The notes under the pieces: generated by a model
The model's database searches: none
Told to the model about the DNA's origin: nothing
The model's input: only the letters and a program-made list of their open reading frames with translations
Shown: one piece after another, positions 56,007 to 64,000 of the stretch
How the letters are laid out: each line of letters begins with the position of its first letter
Numbering within the stretch: position 1 is the stretch's first letter
Position numbers and translations under genes: made by a program
Origin: Gelatoporia subvermispora B
Lineage: Eukaryota; Basidiomycota; Agaricomycetes; Polyporales; Gelatoporiaceae
Length of the DNA: 64,000 nucleotides
Direction: 5' to 3'
Assembly: GCA_000320605.2 (NCBI GenBank)
Contig: KB445813.1
Coordinates: 356,371-420,370 of the forward strand

Positions 56007-56341
56007 TTAGCGACGCAAGCCGCGGAGGGCCTGCTGGGCCGCCGCCTCCTTTGCTGTGTCTTGGCTTCGGCCTGTCCCTGTACCATAAAGCGCCCCGCCT
56101 ACTATGAAACATAGGTGATTTGAGACACTGGCTGCTGTTAGAACATAACAAATTGACTGACTGTAAACGGAAGCCTCCCAAGTTGTACTGTGCTGGGGAC
56201 CACTCGGGTTCATGATATACTGTGCGTGACCGCCACAGTTCTGAAGGAAGTTATTCAGTTCCATCCGCCAGTCTGACAGAGTCTCGGATTAGCCCATAGA
56301 GCATACAAAGTATGCAACGACGTACGTGAGTGTCCGGACAT
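56007..56341 (-). CDS. single-dsRBM small protein D
   Basis: Exons 56341-56326 (16 nt), 56272-56162 (111 nt) and 56101-56007 (95 nt); introns 53 and 60 nt, phase 1; 73 aa. This is the clearest dsRBM of the set: WRMELNNFLQNCGGH, SGPQHSTTWEASVYIGG, LYGTGTGRSQDTAKEAAAQQ. It has every consensus landmark: helix 1 Leu-Asn-Asn, GPxH, Trp, GxGxG loop, and AKEAAAQxAL helix. Shares exon lengths with copy E. Confidence 0.82.
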
Positions 56342-58063
56342 GTTTCCTAAGGCAAGTCAATAGCGGCGGTTAGGAAAGAGGGACAAAGGACTAGGAGACG
56401 TTTGCGTTGCTGGATACCCAGTTGAGGGCGTGCTTAAATACATACTTACGCGCTTCGTTTTTGTCACCGAATGCGCTGTGTCCGCGCATGTCGACAATGA
56501 GAATGGAAGGGCTATTAGGTGGTATGTGGTCGAGAGAACTTGGAGGCTTTACTGATGCGGTAAGTACTAGGTTCGGTACCCAGATCGTTATTTGTGGCGG
56601 ATGGGTCAATGTACCATCAGCATGGACGCACTATCTCCATGGCTCCGAATACACGCCAAACTAGGGTCCAATAAACATCTCTGCATTCGAGGACTTGTCC
56701 ACGAAGGCGGTGATGAAGCTTGAGATACTTGCATCCCACTTACAGCTTGTCTTGCTGGGATGGTGATCATCGGAAAGCGTCAGAAGGAGTTAATTGATAC
56801 TTCCCATGTACTCACATATGATACAAGGAACCGAAGTGGTGAGACGTTGGCCTGAACCGAGCACACACATGTCGGGCGCTCTGTGGCACGACGTCAAGAG
56901 GTCCACGTATCGTCACAGGGAAGCCGCACCGCCCTGGTGCCGTCCCATATGGAGGAAATTACAGCGGTGCTCGGTTGTTAACGTTATGACTTCCAGTCTC
57001 TGTAGTACGTCGATCGAAAGTGCAACTATTCGAGAGCGGTTGGAAGGTCCAGACCTACACTCTTGCAACCACCGGTGGTGCCGGAGCCTGAGTCAACATG
57101 AGTGACGTGACATCAGTCCTACCACTAGTCATCGCCGGTAGCCAAAGAGAGAGCCGTATCGACCATTGCTATCCCACTAGGCCGGCGCATGATGTCTCCG
57201 CAAGTACTGAGTATTGATGTAGCTGTGCAGCGGGCAAAAGAGACTTTGCACCTGGGACGCCCAGCCGTTGAGCTGTCGCTTGCCCGTTCTGGACTACAGA
57301 CAACTGGACCCTGTCGAGTCATTGGTGCCGGGCAGCACGGAGATGTTGTTAAATTTCGTCAGCCAAGTGAAGGAACTCCTCGCGCACAGTGATGGGATGT
57401 TCCAGATTGGGAACAATGTGTAAGTGAATAACCAAATACACTACTCACGTACCAGTAAGTGCACAAAATCCAGGTGGTTCGGCGAGGCCCTAACATACAG
57501 CTGTGCTCACGTCTAACTCCGGTGTGCAAGGACTCGAATGCGATGACGTCGGTGAAGCGCCCAAGGTACACGGAGGTCAAGTTTTGCGTTGAACTCGGGA
57601 CTTGTCAGATCGACTCAGATAGGTAGATGCTAGTCTCAATTCTTTCCTCGAACAGGCTTTCCATGTGGATTTCCAATGCCACCACTAGCGTCCACTGCCT
57701 GATGCAGCTCATTCGCAACGGTGGTTACAACGACTGCCGCATCTCGCAGTCTGCCGACGACACAGCTACGTCAATAGTCAGGATCATGGAGTAGAAGAGG
57801 AAAACTTTGAATCAGAGAACTCACGGATACAGCGGCGCTCAGATTGGCCACGGAAGACAGGACGACGTGAACCTTGCATGGAAGGCGGCGACATGATAGG
57901 GCCAAACTTTGATCGAGATCCTGATGTCTCCTTTTTCAAACGCTGAAGCGACCTGCAGTGGCTATGGCCCATATCACTGTCGTATGGGGATGGAAGACAT
58001 CAGTTCCATAATATTACAGAAAACAGAGATCGAAGATACATCAGACGAGCTGCGAAATGGAAT
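56342..58063. other. no gene recognised
   Basis: End of the gene-poor island. Frames at 56391-56664 and 57189-57392 are open but unassignable. Confidence 0.4.
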
Positions 58064-59672
58064 CTACGAAAGTGTCGCGCTCCTCACAGCTGCCTTTAGT
58101 CTGCGCCTCAGCCTTGATTGGTCGCTATCGTCATCTTCATGCGACCCGTCACTCTTGATCGAGGCCTTTTCGTCCAAGGACGGCGCACGACCATGACGAG
58201 AGTCCGCAGTAGTCGCCTGATCTTCAACGTCATCTCGCTGGATCCCCGTTTCTCCTGGCTCGGCAGCTTCCACAGTCTCCGTGAGGATCGCAACGCGCGT
58301 CCAGCGTCTGTACCGAGTATACTAGGGAGCACACGATCCGTCAGTGACGGACGTGGTTTTCGAGAAAACTTGTACCACTAACCTTGCCCATCCCACCCTT
58401 GCTACTTCCACCCTCCCACTTGTTATCTGCGTAGATCCATCCGTCAGGGTCCGTATACGGCTCCTGGCCGTCATCCTCGCTCTCCCCGGACGCATAGCCC
58501 TCCTTCTCCTTCTCCTTATCTCCCGCAGCGCGGAGCTCCAGTTCCTCTTTGTGCCTCTCGGGACTCCTGCTCGTCTTGCCTGCCGCAGCCGCACGTAAGA
58601 TGCGAGAGGCACTTACCCCGCCCGCCGCGTCTTCGCGGGGGAGCGGCCGCTCAACGCGGGTGCGCACGCTCCCCTCACGGTGCACGACGACACGCCACTC
58701 TGGTTCAGCCCACTGCCAGCGTGCGACGCGGCGCAGACGCTGCCCCTTGTCGTCGAGCACGTAGACGGTCGTAGGGGCGGGCAGTGAGAATATGCTAGGG
58801 GGTGCCGTAGGGTGCTGGGTAAAGGAGCACCATGAGGGTCGTTCGCCGGGCAGGAGGGCGGCTGTCCAGTCGAGCCCCATCCACCAGCGCTGGTTCTCGT
58901 ACACGGTGAAGAGGAAGCGCAGGGTTGCCGTAGGCGTGGATGCATCGGCGGAGACAGAGGTGGCGGAGAGTGGCGATATCGCCGGAGCAGGAAGTGGCTC
59001 GCCCGACAAGATCGACCATGCGCGATAAACTGTCCAGCGCATGAAGGCGCTTCGCCACAGGGCATGCCGTAGCAGGGCGGCCCAACGAGCGCGCCATGTG
59101 AGGAGGATGGTGCCTACGAGTGCAGCAAGCACGCGAAGACGGACAAGATATGTAAGGATTAGATACGGGATGTATAAAATAGCGGATATCCGTAGTAGCT
59201 GTGTCAGGGATACGGAGGACACGAGGGTGCCAAAATGCGCAAGTGGATTGGAGACAGGTATCAGTGCGTAGATTGCGCTGAGATCGGAGATGGCCCGTTG
59301 AAGAGTGTCCTCGGTGACCAAGGGTGGTGCGGTATTAGGTTTTGTCCGATATCGTGCTACAAGCAATACAACAAGGATAGCGACAGGGAGTATGTATCTG
59401 CATTCTGGTGAGTCGTCCCTGTGGTTGGTAGAGCACACGACCTGAGATGCTCACCTGAAACCGAACTCTGCTAATAGGCATACAGACCATAGCAATCCAA
59501 GCGCAAGCCAGCTATCCTCCCAGGAAGACCGCCAGCTAACGACTTGTGCCCAATGCCGCAGTTGAGCGATATATGGCGCAAGACCGACAAGCGCGGTAGT
59601 AAGTGGCGACGGAAGTGTGTTCAAAAACTCGACCAGCGTTGGCGGCGGGGCATTCTCAGCGGCCTTGAACAT
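58064..59672 (-). CDS. Pex30-like peroxisome/ER protein with dysferlin (DysF) domain
   Basis: Exons 59672-59455, 59397-58383 and 58321-58064 (phases 2 and 0) give 496 aa. Hydrophobic segments near residues 73-90 and 128-165 resemble the membrane-shaping N-terminal region of the Pex23/24/30-32 family. The DysF part follows: FTVYENQRWWMGLDW with LLPGERPSW (DysFN), then after a basic/acidic linker DPDGWIYADNKW and YTRYRRWTRVA (DysFC), with its diagnostic Trp and Arg residues. The tail is Asp/Glu/Ser-rich. Family members sit in ER subdomains where pre-peroxisomal vesicles and lipid droplets form. It shares a 266-bp intergenic region with the divergent GPI18. Which member (Pex30, 31, 32) cannot be told. 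Confidence 0.85.
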
Positions 59673-59938
59673 AGTTTATGGATCGTCTGGGTCGTTCAAC
59701 AACGTGCGTAAGTCATTGGGGAACGGCAGATCCCAACAGCGGAGACAGGGACGTGGACGGAAGGGAAGAGCTGACAAGCGCTGGCTGCGCGTCTGCGCGC
59801 GCGCGTCGTCGGTCGCGTCTTGCTCGTCATTGGCAACAGCGACCAGCATATCAGCCTCATCGTCCTCGATCCTATGCTCTGTTAGCACCAATTATTCACA
59901 ACGATATCTCAGCTAACTTCAAGACCAACCGAAACCGA
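59673..59938. promoter_or_regulatory. bidirectional promoter region
   Basis: 266 bp between the start codons of the Pex30-like gene (-) and GPI18 (+), so both promoters must lie here or overlap the neighbours' 5' ends. A GCGCGCGCG run lies near 59800. No clear TATA box. Confidence 0.55.
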
Positions 59939-61315
59939 ATGTCCTCGCGAATCGGCGTTATTCAGGAGCACACTCGAATTCTGCGCCAACTCTCGCTGCT
60001 CAGTTATGCCCTAACTGCTCTGCTCGCTTACCTCGCGTCCTACTTACCATTATTTGATTCTTCGCCTCGCACAATAATCAACGGAGCATCAAGAAGTTGG
60101 ACCAGTACGTTCGCATACCCACTTCTTCGCTGGGATGTGTTCCACTACGGGCACACTGCGCAGTATGGCTACGTATACGAACACCAGTGGGCATTTTTCC
60201 CTGGTCCATCGCTCGTCATGCGAGGCACATCGGAATTCCTCCATTTTCTTGGCGTTATCTCCCAGAGGTCGACATGGGAAACAGTGCTGGTTGGCGGTGC
60301 AGTCATCGCTAGCCTCTGCGACACTTCCACAACCCTCTACCATTTGAGCTTGCACCACCTACGCTCTCCATCCTTGGCCTTCCTCGCCACTCTATTGTCA
60401 CTTCTCCCAAGCAGTCCCGCAACTCTACGGCTTGTGCCGTACAGCGAACCATACTTCACTATGCTTTCGTATAGAGGTGCGTGGGCCCCCTACGATCGAA
60501 CCGAAACAACATCCAGGAATCACGGACAGGCATGCTATACTGCGCCCGCAGACAATGGCTAGCAGCAGTATGTGCCTTCGCTCTCGCAGGCGCATTTCGC
60601 TCCAACGGCGTCATGCTAGCAGGTTTCGTCCTCTGGGGCATTGTCGTGGAACCGTCACTTCATAAGCAAGTGCGTCAGCCATTACGCTTTCACACAATTG
60701 TGCTCACTCAAGACACAGCAAATATCACCGGGAAAAGTGATCCATGCGCTCGCATTGACGCTCATTGCGACGTTCCCGTTCATTTATCACCAATACCGCG
60801 CCTACATTGCTTTCTGCACAGACGTCACCTCTGCAGCCCCGTGGTGTGAATCGTTTCCACCATCTATCTACACCTATGTTCAGGCACGTTACTGGGGGGT
60901 CGGCTTTCTCCGCTACTGGACCCTCCCACAGCTCCCAAATTTTCTCCTCGCAGCGCCCGTCCTGGCAGTGCTGCTATGGTCGACCACGTACTACGTACTT
61001 CACGCCCTCAACCCACGGCTCCGGGCTGTACTGTCGGGCAAGGACTTTGGCGCTTCGGCCGCCGACCCTTCGCCGTTCCTAGGATCATCCCTTGCACCGC
61101 ATGCACTGCACGCACTGATCTTCACCTTACTCCTTCTACTCAACTCCCACACGCAGATTGTACTGCGCCTCGCTGCTTCCATGCCATTCACATATTGGAC
61201 AGCTGCACGGCTAGTCATGGAATCTCCTCGCTGGGGTCGGTGGTGGGTAGCGTGGAGTGTCGTATGGGGCGCAATATCAGTGATATTGTGGGCAGTGTTC
61301 CTGCCGCCAGCCTAG
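59939..61315 (+). CDS. GPI18: GPI mannosyltransferase 2 (PIG-V/Gpi18)
   Basis: Exons 59939-60476, 60530-60669 and 60719-61315 (phases 1 and 0) give 424 aa. It adds the second mannose to the GPI anchor precursor in the ER lumen. Typical PIG-V features: LLRWDVFHYGHTAQYGYVYE with the acidic lumenal loop (WD), HQWAFFPG, RLVPYSEPYFTMLSYRG, AGAFRSNGV, WCESFPPSIYTYVQ and YWGVGFLRYWTLPQ. There are multiple hydrophobic spans from the N-terminus (LLSYALTALLAYLASYLPL) to the C-terminus (WSVVWGAISVILWAVFL). Length fits the family. Convergent with the next gene, 231 bp between stops. Confidence 0.92.
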
Positions 61316-61546
61316 GAGATCAAACGACGGCTGCACTGTTAAAGAACGACCCTTTGACATTTGAATAATTAAGTTCCGGGATGGCGATCCACCTTGTACT
61401 AGCGTGTGGGCTACAATGATAAGCTAGGAGAGACCAGGACAGTGTGCTAACGAGAACAACGAACAACCCGAGAACGACGAAAGCAAGAAATGAAATACAC
61501 CGTTGTACAATCACTCACAAAACCAGGAACCCATATACAATCATAC

Positions 61547-63104
61547 TCAGGCCTTGATCACCGGCATGGGCGTCTCTGCCTCATCGCTGAGCTCCCCCTC
61601 TTCCTTCTCTTCCTTTTGCGGTGGAAGTTCCTGGACGACGGGGGAGGGCTTGGCCTCGGCCATTACAACGTCATCGTTCGGCGCCTTAGGCATCTCAACC
61701 TCTTCGATGGGCGCAGGAACAGATACAGGATCAGACGCAGGAGCAGGCGTAGGAGCAAGCATAGGAGCAGACGCAGGGGTAGATGCGGTAGCCACCGCGG
61801 GCGCAGGGGTAGGCGCAGCCGGGGGGACAAGCTCGCCGTCTGTGTGCTCGACTCCGTTTGTGGCGTTTGTGGGCACAGGCGCCGCCTCCTCGTCTGCCTC
61901 TTCTTCTTCTTTCTTCTCAGGGGTGATGTCTTGCCCGCGCGGCTCCGCCTTGCGTGTCCGCGACGGCCTCTTCGGGGCGCTATGTCCATTGCCGTTGGTA
62001 GTGCCGTTGGCTGTGATGGATCCAGAGGCGGACGAATTGGTCTCACTAGCGTCGGATGGCCTGCGTCTGTTTGCGGCAGCGCGGGCTCTCCGCGGGCGAG
62101 TACTGCGTCTTGGCTCTGTCTCAACCCCGGGCTGCTCCTCCGCCTGTGCCTCCTCCGGCACCACGCTGTCCAGCGCCTGGGTCGGCGAGAGGGTAGTCCC
62201 GACATCCGCTTTGACGTCTGTGTCTGCGCCCGCAGACACCACCATCGCGCTCGCGAGTGGGGACGCTACGGGCGGCGTCGTCGCACCGGCAACGCCCCGC
62301 GGGTTGCGCGTCCGCTTCGGCGGGGGCGCCGGATACCCACTGTCCACGTCGTCTGGCTCCCTGCGCTTGCGTTTCGCTGCGCTTGTTCCCCCTGCACGTC
62401 TCTTGCGTGGGCTGCTGGGGCGGTCCCGCGTCGCCTCACGGTCGGCGGCCCGGCCGTTCGTGCCGCTCGAGCCGGGGCGCTCATCGTCCCCGCCCATGTC
62501 GCGGTCACGATCGCGCACTTTGGCGGCAGGGCGGCGGGCACGGGACGACGAGCGCCGGGTGGTGTCGCCCTCATGAACGGGCTCGTTGTCGTCGACGGTG
62601 AGTCGGCTGGGCAGTCCGAAGATGCCGGGATCTAGCTCGGGAAGGGAAAGCGCTAGGTTGCCTTGCGGGTGGTATAGAGGCAGGGAAGGCTTGATAGTGT
62701 GCTTCGGACGCGTCTCGGCGATTGCGTGGGCATTCTTCGCACTTTCAAGGTCGCTGGCAATGGTGGATGGTGCCCTCGGGGTTGCCGCTGTGCTAGCAGG
62801 ACGCGTTATAACTGCGCGTAATTAAATGTCACGTGAGAGCCGTCAAACTGGTGGCGTGTGGCTCACAGAGGTGTTCGCTCGCGGCTAGCGCGGCGGGTGA
62901 CTTGTACGTGTACACGGGCTTGCGACGAATGGTTGATGTAGGAATGGCGATAATGGGGGTGATAGCAGTACTCAGGCGTGATGAGATCGGTTTGCTCTGG
63001 GCGGGTGCGGCGTCCGAGGCAGGTACGCTGATAGGGTACCGAGACCCCACCACTGTTGTGGTGAATGGATCCACGTCAACCTCCATAGCGGCCATGGCGA
63101 TCAT
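61547..63104 (-). CDS. disordered, Arg/Ser/Pro/Ala-rich nuclear-type protein
   Basis: Exons 63104-62867 and 62811-61547 (phase 1, 55-nt intron) give 500 aa. The first ~140 residues look folded or conserved-like: RRKPVYTYKSPAALAASEH, KHTIKPSLPLYHPQGNLALS and LPELDPGIFGLPSRL. The rest is low-complexity: basic clusters (RKRRAGG, AKRKRREPDD, KRPSRTRK) that could act as nuclear localisation signals, then repetitive Pro-Ala-Thr stretches and an acidic end. No domain recognised; perhaps a chromatin or transcription cofactor, but that is inference. ATGs at 63104, 63095 and 63086 are all in frame. The long antisense frame over it is a composition artefact. Confidence 0.75.
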
Positions 63105-64000
63105 GTAACTTCTTGTGCAGCGTATTACAGTCAGCTGATATGAGATAGAAAGGGCAAGACCTACTAGCTTTGTATCCACAGAGACTAACACCAGTTCTGC
63201 GTAGGAATGTACAACCCGCAGCTATGCCTCTGCAGCTTTACTTCCGAATGCAGCAGTTCTATGTGCCTTCTTCAGGCTATCTATTCCGACTCCGGCCAAT
63301 GCTATCACGCTGGGACAGGCAATGAACACCTGGGATAGTATGATCTGTAAGAGCACAGCTAGCATGGGAGTGAATAGAGCATCCCGTTACCAACGGACCT
63401 TCGTGACTTGCCTCAAATGAGTTTTCCGGCCTATTCCCAGAAGGATAGTCTGGATAACGGGAGACGGGTGAGAAAAGGAGATGGACTGTGCGGATGAGTT
63501 CGCAACGGCAGGGCATGTCGCAGGTCGCATCCACGGGTGTAATGACCTGCATTGTAGCCACGTGCTTATCTTATCTCAGCGCGCCTAGATGCATGCAGAA
63601 AATCGATCATCATCATCACCGCGGGCCGTTGCTATGATCTTCTGGCCATCTCTTTCTGCGACCATGACTATGCTCTCTTTGCTGGACAGTGACTGAAGTC
63701 GTCAATGGCCCAACATGCTTTGAAAATGTGTGCTCAAGTCAACAAAACTATGACTTGTGAAACTGATTGCGGCGGACTGGCGCACTGGAGTGGAAGAGTC
63801 ATCTACAGTGATAGCTGTGCGGCCCCGCCATGCAGAGCCCTCGTGAGTGACAACGATAAATTGATTCCTCGATTCCCATACGACTCCTCTCTGACTTGTC
63901 TCAGCCTGAAACACTTCTCGTGCTGAACATACTATAATTGGGAGGCAATGGGTACCCTGTTATCTTACTCACCCACCGTCATCCTAATGCAAGAACCGGC
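63105..64000. other. no gene recognised
   Basis: Short frames only. One plus-strand ATG frame at 63705-63926 (73 codons, Cys-rich) might be the start of something beyond the window, but nothing supports it. Confidence 0.35.

Noticed and set aside
61490..62635. A 381-codon plus-strand open frame over the disordered-protein gene
   Set aside because: It is the complement of GC-rich, Arg/Ala/Pro-repeat coding DNA. The minus-strand frame has a spliced upstream exon, a clean ATG and nuclear-protein composition, while the plus frame is Arg/Gly noise.
1..64000. CRISPR arrays, rRNA genes, bacterial operons
   Set aside because: None seen. The spliced gene structures and families are fungal nuclear.

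Overview
The window is nuclear DNA of a filamentous basidiomycete, most likely an Agaricomycete of the wood-rot/polypore kind. The coding genes are split by many 50-70 nt GT-AG introns, and the recognisable proteins are fungal: a chitin synthase, a Ski3 TPR protein, a GPI mannosyltransferase, a Pex30-type dysferlin-domain protein, an F-box protein and a Ty3/gypsy element. All gene models were assembled by eye from reading frames and splice sites. For the multi-exon genes called with high confidence, exon lengths sum to multiples of three and intron phases agree.

Layout. 1-4.7 kb: a decayed F-box-like remnant, then a dihydroorotate-dehydrogenase-like gene with an altered active site. 4724-11866: a full-length Ty3/gypsy retrotransposon with identical 200-bp LTRs, gag, pol behind a canonical -1 frameshift signal, and a third frame separated from pol by a single in-frame UGA. 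12.4-15.3 kb: a dsRNA-binding-motif (dsRBM) pseudogene and an unrecognised two-exon gene. 15.3-32.6 kb is the dense housekeeping block: class IV-type chitin synthase (-), tyrosine-phosphatase-like gene (+) with a decayed tandem copy of its 3' end, a dsRBM gene (-), an F-box-like gene (+), SKI3 (-, 15 exons) and a LETM1-domain gene (-). 33-38.5 kb: a truncated copy of the 14-kb gene, an intact alpha/beta hydrolase and its dead tandem copy. 38.5-41.6 kb is gene-free. 41.6-44.6 kb: a plant-type asparaginase (+) convergent with a C2H2 zinc-finger gene (-). 44.6-58 kb is a gene-poor island whose only clear genes are five tiny dsRBM genes, all on the minus strand. 58-63.1 kb is again dense: Pex30-like (-), GPI18 (+) from a 266-bp divergent promoter, and a disordered nuclear-type protein (-) convergent with GPI18.

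Most notable points: (i) a dispersed family of six apparently intact 73-78-aa single-dsRBM genes plus one pseudogene, all on one strand, with a conserved three-exon structure that begins with a 7-19 nt coding exon; (ii) a retroelement combining a GGGAAAC -1 frameshift site, a perfect 9-bp downstream stem, and a pol-UGA-ORF3 arrangement suggesting readthrough; (iii) a DHODH paralogue whose catalytic cysteine position is histidine; (iv) several gene/pseudogene pairs made by DNA-level duplication, in which every lesion I could interpret is a G-to-A change on the sense strand.
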